64,000 bases of DNA from CTSoil-075 sp964292325 (GTDB lineage Bacteria > Bacillota > Negativicutes > DSM-13327): the NCBI GenBank assembly GCA_964292325.1, contig CAXYVG010000002.1:1-64000 (forward strand), read 5' to 3'. This document shows, in pieces, positions 42,514 through 51,797 of the stretch. The notes below the pieces were generated by a model, which had not been told where the DNA came from, searched no databases, and worked only from the letters and a program-made list of their open reading frames with translations. Both the position numbers and the translations under genes were made by a program. Positions within the stretch are counted from its first letter, which is position 1. Each line of letters opens with the position of its first letter.

Positions 42514-44520
42514 TTAATTTTCTATCCCATAGGAACGCATCTTACGATAGAGGGTATTGCGTGAAATTCCTAGTTCGCGTGCTACCATACTAATATTACC
42601 ACCATATTTTGATAAAAATAATAACATTTCTTGCCGTTCTGCCACTTGTAATAATTGTCGCCTTTCATGACGGCCTAACCGTTCTTGTAAAACAGGAAGA
42701 ATCGACACCGATTGTACTTGGTTCTCAATTGGTTCTTGCACCGCATACAGCTCAGCAGGTAGCTGCGCAACCGTAATCACTTCGTTCTCCGCTAAACTTA
42801 CAGCCCGCTCGGCTACATTTTGTAGTTCACGCACATTTCCAGGCCAATCAAACTTCTCAATATAAGACATCACGGCCGGGTCAACACAAAACTTAGTACC
42901 ACGATCTCGCGCAATCTTATCTAAAAAATGTTGAAATAATAAAGGAATGTCTTTGCGGCGATTACGCAGTGGTGGAATGGTAATGGAAATCACATTTAGC
43001 CTATAATAAAGGTCTTGGCGAAATGTCTTTTTTTCCATTTCTTGAAATAAATTTTTATTTGTCGCACAAATCACCCGCACATTAACAGAAATGACTTGAT
43101 CACTACCAATCCGCGTCACTTTTTTTTCTTGCAATACTCGCAGCAGAGCAATCTGCTGCTCAAGAGGCATATCACCAATCTCGTCCAGAAACAATGTACC
43201 ACCTGAAGCCAATTCAAATTTTCCTGGTTTTCCGCCCTTCATTGCTCCCGTAAATGCTCCCTCAGCATAACCAAACAATTCACTTCCAATTAGATCACTT
43301 GGTATTACGCCACAATTGAGCGCAACGAAAGGATCATTTCGTTGTTCACTATGATTGTGAATGGCCTGAGCAAAAATTTCTTTGCCAGTACCACTTTCCC
43401 CTTGCAGCAAAATACTCGACGATGTAACAGCAGCTAAAGAAGCAACACGTATCACTTCTAGTATTTCTAAACTCTCACCAATAATATCGCTAAACCGCAA
43501 GGTAGCATGATTACCACAAAAACGATTAACCAATTTCTGAATTTGTTTCATTTGACGTAAAACAATGACCCCACCAATAACAGCCCCTTCTTCGTCGACC
43601 AAAGGTTCACCTGAAGCTAAACAATGAAGCATTGATTTTTTAGCATCGACGATAATTTCCATATCTTCATAAGATGTATTACTACATAGCATTTGTTTGG
43701 TTAAAGCAGCCTTTGTGCCGAATATTCGATCAATTGGCATGCCTAGTACTTCTTTTTCAGTGCGATTTAAAACCTTCTTTGCAGCGGGATTTAACTGGGT
43801 CACAATACCACAGGTATCTATCATCAATACTCCATCAGAGATGGTATTAAATACATTGTTCAGACGATTATTCGCCAATGCTAATTCATGATTTTTCCGT
43901 TTGATATCAATTTGTGCCATAATTGCTTCTGCTGCGGCTACTACCATACCAAGGGTATGTAGATGCGTTTTAGAAGAAGCTCCCGACATATCTAATATGC
44001 CAACAACCTGCCCACAATTATCGAAAATTGGGGCAGATGAACACGTCAGGCAATGATGTTTCTGGCAATAATGTTCCGCTCCTGAAATCTGAATGGGTTT
44101 TTGCACAATCAGAGCAGTACCAATTGCATTGGTTCCTACCTCTTGTTCAGACCAACTAGCACCCCTAAAAAAACTATTCGTCATTGGATTATTTAGCGTA
44201 TCTTCATCAGCAAACATCTCCATGATATAACCACGTTCATCAGTGAGAGCAACAACAAAACCAGATCCTTGAACAAATTCATACAATTGAGACATAAACG
44301 GTTTAGCAATTGTGATCAGCTCGCATTTTTCAGTAAGCATACTACCAAATGCTCTTCCATCTAGTTTACTATGAATAGAGTGATCATAAGGATTGACGTT
44401 CGTTTCATGACAACGAGTCCAAGATTCAAGAATATAGGGTTTAAGATCATAGGTCTGTTGTTTTCCATCAATAAAAGCTTGCCAGTTTAAAAGTACATGT
44501 TCTTGATCACTACCAATCAT
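42514..44520 (-). CDS. Sigma-54-dependent enhancer-binding regulator, AcoR-like
   Basis: The 668-residue activator has a GAF-like N-terminal sensor region (about 60-200), a PAS domain (about 220-330) and an AAA+ domain with Walker A GESGTGKE. It also has the sigma-54 contact loop GAFTGA, LFLDEIGDM and a C-terminal Fis-type helix-turn-helix (NISMVARELGISRNTLYRKM). AcoR-type proteins activate aldehyde, acetoin or alcohol utilisation genes. It lies directly upstream of the sigma-54 promoter of the MOP operon, its likely target. ATG 44520 has AGGAGG 9 bases upstream; ATG 44526 is too close. Confidence 0.92.
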   Translation of the reverse strand: MIGSDQEHVLLNWQAFIDGKQQTYDLKPYILESWTRCHETNVNPYDHSIHSKLDGRAFGSMLTEKCELITIAKPFMSQLYEFVQGSGFVVALTDERGYIMEMFADEDTLNNPMTNSFFRGASWSEQEVGTNAIGTALIVQKPIQISGAEHYCQKHHCLTCSSAPIFDNCGQVVGILDMSGASSKTHLHTLGMVVAAAEAIMAQIDIKRKNHELALANNRLNNVFNTISDGVLMIDTCGIVTQLNPAAKKVLNRTEKEVLGMPIDRIFGTKAALTKQMLCSNTSYEDMEIIVDAKKSMLHCLASGEPLVDEEGAVIGGVIVLRQMKQIQKLVNRFCGNHATLRFSDIIGESLEILEVIRVASLAAVTSSSILLQGESGTGKEIFAQAIHNHSEQRNDPFVALNCGVIPSDLIGSELFGYAEGAFTGAMKGGKPGKFELASGGTLFLDEIGDMPLEQQIALLRVLQEKKVTRIGSDQVISVNVRVICATNKNLFQEMEKKTFRQDLYYRLNVISITIPPLRNRRKDIPLLFQHFLDKIARDRGTKFCVDPAVMSYIEKFDWPGNVRELQNVAERAVSLAENEVITVAQLPAELYAVQEPIENQVQSVSILPVLQERLGRHERRQLLQVAERQEMLLFLSKYGGNISMVARELGISRNTLYRKMRSYGIEN

Positions 44521-44558
44521 AGTCATAGGCCTCCTTATTCATAGAATATCTGTCAACG

Positions 44559-45638
44559 CTAAACAATATGCACCTCTGTAGGATGAAAGGCTAATGTAAT
44601 ACTAGAACCACTTTGCACCTTATCCGTTATATGATTGCGCAGCATCCTAGTACTTACAGTATGTTCTCCTATTGTAACTAAAATTCGATATGTACCTACT
44701 CCTGGTATAACCCGCTCCACCAGACCCTCCATAACGACCCACGATTCCGATTGATGCATCAATGTTTTATTATACAAATAAATAGCATCGCCCGGAATAC
44801 AACATGCAGAAATGGGCTGACTCTTCTCTTGTCCATAATATAAAAACCGTACCCCATTGGCTAGCCTAACAAAACATCCTTGGCTGTTCTGCTCTATATG
44901 GCATGGGATAATATTATCCATACCTACCAATCGGGCTACTTGTTCACTCACTGGTCGCCGCATTAGATTTTCAGGTTTATCATCTTGTACGATTCTACCG
45001 TTAAATATAACTAAGGCCCTTTCAGAAAAATGCAGTACATCCGTAAAATGATGGCTCACCAACAAGACGGTTATTCCTCTAACCTCCGCTATTTTCCTGA
45101 TTTTCTCAATCATCTCATCCCTAGTTGCCGCATCTAAAGCGGCGAAAGGCTCATCGAGTAATAATAGTTCCGGAGCCGTTACCATAGCCCTAGCAATACA
45201 AACCCGTTGGGCTTCCCCCCCTGATAGTAAGAGGGCTTTCCTAGTTGCCAGATGATCGCATTGAAAGTCCGCCAACGCTTTGTATACCCGTTCTCTTACT
45301 TCCTCTTCTTTTACACCACGAAACCGCAGTGCTAGGGCAACATTATTAAATACCGTGTCATCTAGTAGCAGCATCTCTTGCAATACCATCGCCGAACGAC
45401 GACGAAACAGGGTTTTATTGCCATTACTAATAGGTTGTCCAAATAATTGCATTTCGCCACGATAGGGCTGCAATAAATTAACAACTTGCAAGAGAGTGCT
45501 TTTCCCCGCACCATTCGGACCAACCACTGCTACTAATTCGCCTCGGCGTAACACCAACTGTTCAATATCCAATACATTTTTGCGTGTTCCCCGGTCTACA
45601 GTTACATGCTGCATATTTAGTATATATTCATCCATCAT
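44559..45638 (-). CDS. tupC: Tungstate ABC transporter ATP-binding protein
   Basis: The 359-residue ATPase has Walker A GPNGAGKST, signature LLSGGEAQR, Walker B LLLLDEPFAALD and a C-terminal TOBE-like regulatory domain (about 270-359). It energises the TupAB importer. The start overlaps the permease stop (ATGA). Tungsten rather than molybdenum is inferred from the substrate-binding protein of the same operon. Confidence 0.9.
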   Translation of the reverse strand: MMDEYILNMQHVTVDRGTRKNVLDIEQLVLRRGELVAVVGPNGAGKSTLLQVVNLLQPYRGEMQLFGQPISNGNKTLFRRRSAMVLQEMLLLDDTVFNNVALALRFRGVKEEEVRERVYKALADFQCDHLATRKALLLSGGEAQRVCIARAMVTAPELLLLDEPFAALDAATRDEMIEKIRKIAEVRGITVLLVSHHFTDVLHFSERALVIFNGRIVQDDKPENLMRRPVSEQVARLVGMDNIIPCHIEQNSQGCFVRLANGVRFLYYGQEKSQPISACCIPGDAIYLYNKTLMHQSESWVVMEGLVERVIPGVGTYRILVTIGEHTVSTRMLRNHITDKVQSGSSITLAFHPTEVHIV

Positions 45639-46336
45639 TTTCCACGCTTTCCGCCATGTTGTAAGTAAGTTAATAATACGACAATGCTGTATGCGGTAAT
45701 TAATAGAATAAAGCTAACCGCAAGTGCCATATCATAGTTTCCTTTTCCAACTTCCATAACTGTTGCTGTAGTTAATACTCTTGTTTGTCCCTTAATGTTA
45801 CCGCCCACCATCATGGATGCTCCCACTTCAGAGATAACCCTTCCAAAACCAGCGATAACGGCAGCCATCAAACCGAGCCGCGCCTCCCGGATGATGAGCC
45901 AGCATGCTTGCCAAGAAGTAGCTCCCATTGATATTAATTGCCAGCGTAATTTGGGGTTAATACTAAGGATAGCAGCAAAGCTGAGGCCCGCAACAATTGG
46001 AATCGCAATAATTGCCTGGGCAATGATCATGGCTAGCGGCGTATACATTAGATTGAAGTCTCCTAAGGGACCGTAGCGCCATAAAAGTAAACTAACAACT
46101 AAACCAACTACAACTGGTGGTAATCCCATTCCAAAATTAAGCAAACAACTAAATACTTGCTTACCATGAAACTCCTTCAAAGCCAACCATAAACCCAAAG
46201 GCACACCAAATACTACACTGATAGCTGTGGCTGTACCAGATACGGCAAAAGTAAGCATCACTACCTGAAGAATCTCATTGTCACCACTGATCACGAGCCG
46301 AAAGGCCTCCATCACTCCTTGCAGAATCATATCCAT
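45635..46336 (-). CDS. tupB: Tungstate ABC transporter permease
   Basis: The 233-residue permease has about five to six membrane helices and the EAA-type loop (GATSWQACWLIIREARLGLMAA, split at the conserved G). It ends in overlap with tupC. The family (TupB/WtpB-like) imports tungstate or molybdate through the inner membrane. Confidence 0.9.
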   Translation of the reverse strand: MDMILQGVMEAFRLVISGDNEILQVVMLTFAVSGTATAISVVFGVPLGLWLALKEFHGKQVFSCLLNFGMGLPPVVVGLVVSLLLWRYGPLGDFNLMYTPLAMIIAQAIIAIPIVAGLSFAAILSINPKLRWQLISMGATSWQACWLIIREARLGLMAAVIAGFGRVISEVGASMMVGGNIKGQTRVLTTATVMEVGKGNYDMALAVSFILLITAYSIVVLLTYLQHGGKRGK

Positions 46337-46345
46337 CTTGTCCTG

Positions 46346-47218
46346 TTAAAACCCAAAGTCCTTCTCTGTCTTACCACCATCAGCAAAAAATAGTGGCTGT
46401 CCAAATTTATCTTTTCCATAAGTAGCAATCAGTGCCTGCCCCTCAGCTGACAATAAAAAATCACTAAATGCTTTGGCTGCCTGCTGATTTACTTTAGAAA
46501 ATTTCTCTGAGTTCACTGTCATTACATGATAGATATTTAACAATGTAGCATCACCTTCCACTACAATCTGCAAAGAGAGATTTTTCTTTTGTGCTAAATA
46601 TGTAGCCCGATCCGTGAGAGTATATCCCTGCTTTTCATCAGCAATTTTTAAGGTTTGTCCCATTCCCGCTCCAGCTTCCAAATACCACGTATTAGCTGGT
46701 TTTATCCCAACTTTCTTCCATAGTTTTTTCTCCATTTTATCAGTACCCGAATCGTCAGCGCGAGATACAAACAATGCTCCGCTTTTGGCAATCGCGGCCA
46801 GCGCTTCCATTGTTGTCTTACCCTTAATCTGAGCTACGTCACTAGTTGGCCCCACAATAACAAAATCGTTATGCATAACCAATAATCGATTTATAGCAGC
46901 CCCACTAGCAAGGACCTTTTTTTCAGCATCCGGTGCGTGGACGAGTAATACATCCGCTTCGCCTTTTTCTCCCATAGCCAAAGCCTGCCCAGTGCCAACG
47001 GCAATTGTCTTTACCTTATACCCTGTTTTCTGTTCGAATATGGGTAGTAAAACATCCAGTAATCCACTATCTTGCGTACTGGTTGTTGTCGCTAAAATCA
47101 TCTCGGTATTGCCTTTACTCTGTCCGCTACTTTCCCCTTGTTTCGCTGGTGCACTACTACAACCAGTATAAAAAATAGCTAGCATGACCATCAAACACCC
47201 TATGATATACTTACGCAC
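46346..47218 (-). CDS. tupA: Tungstate-binding lipoprotein
   Basis: The 290-residue substrate-binding protein has a lipoprotein signal peptide with the cleavage cysteine near residue 20 (FYTGCSS). The mature part begins with ATTTSTQDSGLLDVLLP, the TTTS motif that contacts the oxyanion in TupA. It is exported and lipid-anchored. The TTTS motif and the tungsten-type aldehyde:ferredoxin oxidoreductase nearby favour tungstate over molybdate. It is 9 bp upstream of tupB and 11 bp behind the MoeB-like gene. Confidence 0.92.
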   Translation of the reverse strand: MRKYIIGCLMVMLAIFYTGCSSAPAKQGESSGQSKGNTEMILATTTSTQDSGLLDVLLPIFEQKTGYKVKTIAVGTGQALAMGEKGEADVLLVHAPDAEKKVLASGAAINRLLVMHNDFVIVGPTSDVAQIKGKTTMEALAAIAKSGALFVSRADDSGTDKMEKKLWKKVGIKPANTWYLEAGAGMGQTLKIADEKQGYTLTDRATYLAQKKNLSLQIVVEGDATLLNIYHVMTVNSEKFSKVNQQAAKAFSDFLLSAEGQALIATYGKDKFGQPLFFADGGKTEKDFGF

Positions 47219-47229
47219 GATGACCCCTC

Positions 47230-47961
47230 CTACTTAATAGTTAAATTTTCAAAAATATTAAATTCTGTATCAAAATAGAATAACTTTTTCTGCATTAATT
47301 CACCAATACCTGTCAGCAACTTTACCACTTCTTGCGCCTGAATCGTTGCTGCCAGTGCCGGAGTCGTTGCTGGATTTCCTAGAGTCATTTCAATACCCTT
47401 ATCAGCGCTGTCTGTGGCTTTGTAAATTTTTTCTAGCCCTATATCGCCAGGTAGTAGCGTAGTGACTTGGCCGGTAAAGCCTGCAATAGCACCATGAACT
47501 AACGGTATGCCAAGCTTTCTAGTAACCCTACTCACCAGCAGGCGGCTACTAATCGTATCCAAAGCATCAACAACAATGTCCATACCACAAAGCAGTTCCT
47601 CAGCATTTTCTTCGTTTAACATCTGAGCAACGCCTTCAGCATATACATCTGAATTAATTTCAGCAACACGACGAACGGCCGCAAGTGATTTATTCACGCC
47701 TATATTTCCTTCTGTTGCTAATAACTGTCGATTTAAATTATGAGCGGCGAAACAATCACCATCAATAATTCGCAAATAGCCGATGCCCTGACGAGCTAAT
47801 AGTTCAATACTATTTCCACCAAGCCCACCGGCGCCAACAATTGCGACTTTCGCTTTTAAGAGGGCTAGTTGTCCGTTAATCCCAATGGTTCCAATATTTC
47901 GTAGATATCGCTCTGGCACTTCACCATGCTCAAGCAATTCCACAGAGTTCTTCCCAGGCAT
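47230..47961 (-). CDS. MoeB/ThiF-family adenylyltransferase
   Basis: The 243-residue E1-like enzyme has the ATP site VGAGGLGGNS and the DGDCFAAHNLNRQ segment. It would adenylate the C-terminal glycine of a MoaD-type carrier before sulfur transfer. It has only two cysteines and lacks the CxxC pairs that bind zinc in typical MoeB, placing it in a minimal subgroup. ATG 47961 overlaps the MoaD stop (TGATG), so the pair is translationally coupled. Confidence 0.87.
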   Translation of the reverse strand: MPGKNSVELLEHGEVPERYLRNIGTIGINGQLALLKAKVAIVGAGGLGGNSIELLARQGIGYLRIIDGDCFAAHNLNRQLLATEGNIGVNKSLAAVRRVAEINSDVYAEGVAQMLNEENAEELLCGMDIVVDALDTISSRLLVSRVTRKLGIPLVHGAIAGFTGQVTTLLPGDIGLEKIYKATDSADKGIEMTLGNPATTPALAATIQAQEVVKLLTGIGELMQKKLFYFDTEFNIFENLTIK

Positions 47962-48197
47962 CAACCACCACCTACTGGTGGAAAAAGGCCTAAACGATCA
48001 CCATCATGCAAAGTAGATTTCAGTGCAGCACTAACGCCATTAATCATAATAATATGGACTTCTGCCGAATCGACGTTTATGTTTTTCAATAGTTCAGCCA
48101 CAGTATGATCTGCTGGCACTTGAACTGGAAACATACCATGCGAAATAACAGGAGCATGTCGCCGTAACGTAGCATACAAACGAACCTCAATCACCAT
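47961..48197 (-). CDS. MoaD/ThiS-type sulfur carrier
   Basis: The 78-residue ubiquitin-like protein ends in FPPVGGG, providing the C-terminal glycine pair (plus one) for thiocarboxylate formation. It would deliver sulfur to molybdopterin synthase. No moaE is seen in the window. ATG 48197 has GGGGGA 7 bases upstream. It is coupled to the MoeB-like gene. Confidence 0.85.
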   Translation of the reverse strand: MVIEVRLYATLRRHAPVISHGMFPVQVPADHTVAELLKNINVDSAEVHIIMINGVSAALKSTLHDGDRLGLFPPVGGG

Positions 48198-48215
48198 TGA
48201 AAATTCCCCCATTTT

Positions 48216-48500
48216 TTACTCTTTTTTCCCAAATCCTAATAATACCCGATATGGACCAGGTGTACCAGGTGGTACGAATGCCACACGATCACCTGGATGA
48301 ATCACTGCAGCAGATGGTAAGAAAGCTTTTCCATTTATAAAAATTATTTCTACTTCTTTCTCTGGAATATTAAGTTGATCAATGAGCTGTGGACCTGTTA
48401 GAACATTCTCTATATTTACCTCAAGCGGAATCGACCAATTTCGTTTTTTAAATACTTCTACAAGCCCCATAAACACTCGAAGTTCAATTGTATCTGGCAT
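48216..48500 (-). CDS. MoaD-like protein with extended tail and no terminal glycines
   Basis: The 94-residue ubiquitin-like protein has the MoaD core (IIFINGKAFLPSAAVIHPGDRVAF). In place of ending in GG it continues with PPGTPGPYRVLLGFGKKE. It therefore cannot form a standard C-terminal thiocarboxylate without processing. Related tails with a GTPGPYR-like core occur near aldehyde:ferredoxin oxidoreductases as I recall. It may be a tungsten-pathway variant or a structural partner of the enzyme. Confidence 0.78.
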   Translation of the reverse strand: MPDTIELRVFMGLVEVFKKRNWSIPLEVNIENVLTGPQLIDQLNIPEKEVEIIFINGKAFLPSAAVIHPGDRVAFVPPGTPGPYRVLLGFGKKE

Positions 48501-48515
48501 CCAATCACCCCCCTA

Positions 48516-50477
48516 TCAGGGTTTTAGTATTTTACCCGCATCCCTTAAATCATAGCCTCCTAAGGCTTCTACTTCCTGCCGAAATTCAGCGGTCTGCAAA
48601 ATGTCGAGGATTGCCTGTAATCGCTGATCATCAGCTGTAAAGTTGAGAAGCAAATCATATTGTTCCTGAGCAACAGGGATAAAGTCCAATCCCAATGCCA
48701 GTGCTGCTGCCTGCACACCTAGTCCAGTATCTACTGTCCCTGCTGCGACAGAAGCTGCCACAGCCATATGGGTGCCCACTTCTTTCTCGTAGCCGTTAAT
48801 CTGCTGTTCATTCATTCCACTTTTCCTTAGTTCATAATCAAGTAGCATGCGTGTACCAGAACCACGTTGGCGATTAATAAAACAAATATCGGTCCTGACT
48901 AAGTCGCCTAGTCCTGTAATTTTTTTTACATTACCCGGCATAACCATTAGCCCTTGCTGACGCATAGCAAAATGTACTAACTGACAAGTCGTATTGGGCA
49001 AGAATTTTTCTACATAAGAAGTATTATAAACACCGGTTTTATCATCCAATAAATGTATCCCCGCCATATGTGTCTCATTATTTCGTATAGCCATAATCCC
49101 CCCCATACTACCTACATTGGTACATGCTAATGAAACGTCTTCTATTTTACGTTTTAGAAATACACCGAGCAGTTCAAGGGCTAAATCATGACTCCCTACC
49201 GACAGAATGGTGTTGTTTGACTGAAAGTTTTGTAGCATTGTTACCGGTACTGTCACGCCAGCATTGAGACCAGCACTACTTTGCTCTATACTGAATATGC
49301 CATGAGCCTTTGTTAGCGATGAGATTAATCCTGCACCGCGGTTCATAGGAGAGGCTACCATTTTACCTTGTACATTGCCAACCGATACACGGATATACTC
49401 CTCCATACCAATTGTCGACGCCACTTGTTTAGCTAATGTTGCTTCCATTTGACTATTTTCTCTTTTCGGTAATTTTTGTCTAGCAATGACAATATCACGA
49501 ACAAACAGTTCGGCTGTTAACATCGCAGATACTGGATATCCAGGCAATCCAATTACCGGTTTACCTTCACATATAGCCAATATAACGGGTTTGCCCGGCT
49601 TTATTGCTACACCATGTACCAAAACTTCTCCGAGTTCGGCCAAAGTGTCTGCCGTATAATCATCTCTGCCAGCAGATGTACCGGCATTAATAATAACCAC
49701 ATCATTGACCTCTAGACTACGAGATATAGCGGTCTTAATTGCCTGACGTTCATCTTGAACAATTGCGAATCGATTGGGCTCTCCTCCCCAATCTTTTACC
49801 ATAGCAGCCAACATATGAGAATTAACATCTAAAATATTTCCCGGCTTTAATTCCCGGCAAGTAGCTACAATTTCATCTCCGGTAGGAATCACAGCGACTC
49901 TAGGTCTTTTCACTACTTCAATCCATTCTAGCCCCGCTGCCATAAGCGCAGCAATATCAACAGGAATAATCATATGGTGTTCGGGTATAACCAGCTCATT
50001 GGCAACAATATCTTCACCGATAACACGTACATGTTGCCATGGAGCAGTTGCTGCAATGATTTCTGCCACCCCATCTACAATATGTACATCCTCAATCATC
50101 ACCACCGCACTTGTCCCCATTGGCAATACATCACCGGTATCAACCATATAGCAACAACCAGAGGCAAATGGCTTATCTGCTGATAACAAAGTAAGCACTT
50201 TAGGCTCGGTCTCTTGCGCCCCAAAAGTATCCTGAGCGAATACAGCAATGCCATCCATCGCCGCACTATTATAATGAGGTACGGATTGCTTTGCATAGAT
50301 AGAATGCGCTGTCACCCGTCCAAGTGATTCCTCGACAGATACAGTCTCTACCGTAATATTTTTAAAAAATCCACACTCTATCAGCTTTTGTCGCCACAAT
50401 TCTTGCGCTTGCTCACGTTGTAAACAATTTAGATACGCCTTATTACTACGCAGAATCCTCATCCTCCCTTCGCTCAT
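48516..50477 (-). CDS. MoeA fused to a periplasmic-binding-protein-like domain
   Basis: The 653-residue protein has a complete MoeA-type N-terminal 400 residues (YNSAAMDGIAV, VIPTGDEIV, INAGTSAGRDDYT, GLPGYPVSA). A PBP-like domain follows (LSVGSHDLALELL, then RQRGSGTRMLLDY and GLGVQAAAL). The second domain resembles oxyanion or LysR-type ligand domains and may select molybdate or tungstate for insertion. ATG 50477 lacks a strong ribosome site; an internal start near 50462 is possible. It follows moeA by 10 bp. Confidence 0.88.
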   Translation of the reverse strand: MSEGRMRILRSNKAYLNCLQREQAQELWRQKLIECGFFKNITVETVSVEESLGRVTAHSIYAKQSVPHYNSAAMDGIAVFAQDTFGAQETEPKVLTLLSADKPFASGCCYMVDTGDVLPMGTSAVVMIEDVHIVDGVAEIIAATAPWQHVRVIGEDIVANELVIPEHHMIIPVDIAALMAAGLEWIEVVKRPRVAVIPTGDEIVATCRELKPGNILDVNSHMLAAMVKDWGGEPNRFAIVQDERQAIKTAISRSLEVNDVVIINAGTSAGRDDYTADTLAELGEVLVHGVAIKPGKPVILAICEGKPVIGLPGYPVSAMLTAELFVRDIVIARQKLPKRENSQMEATLAKQVASTIGMEEYIRVSVGNVQGKMVASPMNRGAGLISSLTKAHGIFSIEQSSAGLNAGVTVPVTMLQNFQSNNTILSVGSHDLALELLGVFLKRKIEDVSLACTNVGSMGGIMAIRNNETHMAGIHLLDDKTGVYNTSYVEKFLPNTTCQLVHFAMRQQGLMVMPGNVKKITGLGDLVRTDICFINRQRGSGTRMLLDYELRKSGMNEQQINGYEKEVGTHMAVAASVAAGTVDTGLGVQAAALALGLDFIPVAQEQYDLLLNFTADDQRLQAILDILQTAEFRQEVEALGGYDLRDAGKILKP

Positions 50478-50486
50478 TCTTTTTGA

Positions 50487-51722
50487 TCATTTGATCAGCA
50501 CCACTTCTACCACTTCGCCCTGATAAAGACCACTTTTATCTGCCGGAATATGTACCGTACCATCCGCCTCCGATATGGTACTAATCATTCCTGATTTCCC
50601 CAATATCGGAATGGCCATATATTTTCCGTCTTGTTTACTTAACCGCACATTGATAAAATCATCCCGACCAGGAACGGAAGGCAAGTTACGACTAAGACAT
50701 GCCAAAATAACAAAAACATCGGTGCGTTGTTGCTGCCCCATCAGCTTACAAACAGCTACTTTAACTAATTGCTGACATACCGTCATAGCTGCTACAGGGT
50801 GTCCAGGCAATCCAAATACCGGAGTACTACCTATCATACCAAAAATAGTCGGTTTTCCAGGTTTCACTGCCATCCCATGGATTAATACCCCAGGGGAACC
50901 AAGAGAATTAATGGCCCTTTCCGTGTAATCCCTCGCCCCCACCGAACTACCGCCAGAGATGATGACCAATTGACAAGATGCTGCCGCTACCTGTAATGAA
51001 TCATAGAACTGCTTAAAACTATCTTTCACGATTCCCATACGTTTGACCACACAGCCGCTCTCGGTCAACATGGCTCCAAGGGCATACGAATTCACATCCC
51101 TTATTTGTCCACCCTGTAATGGTTCATGAATATCCACCAATTCATCACCCGTCGAAAGAATGGCAACTTCCACCCTTTTACTGACTAGGATATCCGTAAA
51201 ACCACACGCCGCTAACGCACCAATATGTTGCGGCGCTAACTTTTGCCCTTGCTCCACAATCGTAATTCCTGTTTTTATATCATCGCCTTTGCCCACTAGG
51301 TTATCCCCAGGCGCAACCATCTTTAGCACCATTACATCACTTTCATCATGTTGCTCTGTATATTCTAGCATTACTACAGCATCTGCTCCTGTTGGCAACA
51401 TACCCCCAGTAGGGATCTCTACCGCCTGACCAGATTGTAACTCGATCGTTGCTTCTTCGCCCATCATCACCTTACCAATCATGGTAAATAACGCTGGCGA
51501 ACTTTCACTAGCACCAAAAGTATCTGCACTACGCACAGCAAATCCATCCACAGTTGAGCGGCTAAAAGGTGGCAGGTCTTCTTTCGATATAACATCCTCA
51601 GCCACAACTCTCCCTAAAGCATCAGGCAAATCTACTATTTCACTGCCAACAGCAAGCCCTGTAAGACGATCCATAAGTAGGTCCTGAGCTTCACTTAGTG
51701 ATATACATTGAAAAAAATCCAT
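50487..51722 (-). CDS. moeA: Molybdopterin molybdotransferase MoeA
   Basis: The 411-residue MoeA family protein would insert molybdate or tungstate into adenylylated molybdopterin. It shows PPFSRSTVDGFAV, VAILSTGDELV, ISGGSSVGARDYT and GLPGHPVAAM, and has a full C-terminal beta domain. It is the second MoeA-type gene in tandem with the PBP fusion and the third counting the MoeA-like protein at 41 kb. ATG 51722 follows GGGATGAGGGG. Confidence 0.92.
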   Translation of the reverse strand: MDFFQCISLSEAQDLLMDRLTGLAVGSEIVDLPDALGRVVAEDVISKEDLPPFSRSTVDGFAVRSADTFGASESSPALFTMIGKVMMGEEATIELQSGQAVEIPTGGMLPTGADAVVMLEYTEQHDESDVMVLKMVAPGDNLVGKGDDIKTGITIVEQGQKLAPQHIGALAACGFTDILVSKRVEVAILSTGDELVDIHEPLQGGQIRDVNSYALGAMLTESGCVVKRMGIVKDSFKQFYDSLQVAAASCQLVIISGGSSVGARDYTERAINSLGSPGVLIHGMAVKPGKPTIFGMIGSTPVFGLPGHPVAAMTVCQQLVKVAVCKLMGQQQRTDVFVILACLSRNLPSVPGRDDFINVRLSKQDGKYMAIPILGKSGMISTISEADGTVHIPADKSGLYQGEVVEVVLIK

Positions 51723-51749
51723 GGATAACCCCTCATCCCTGTTAATAAC

Positions 51750-51781
51750 TATACCTGGCTGAAATACTCCAACCAGGTATA
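51750..51781 (-). other. Intercistronic hairpin between aor and moeA
   Basis: TATACCTGG pairs with CCAGGTATA over a 14-base loop. No T-tract follows on the minus strand, so it is more likely a processing or stability element than a terminator. Confidence 0.5.
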
Positions 51782-51797
51782 CTCTTTTAAAGTATAA

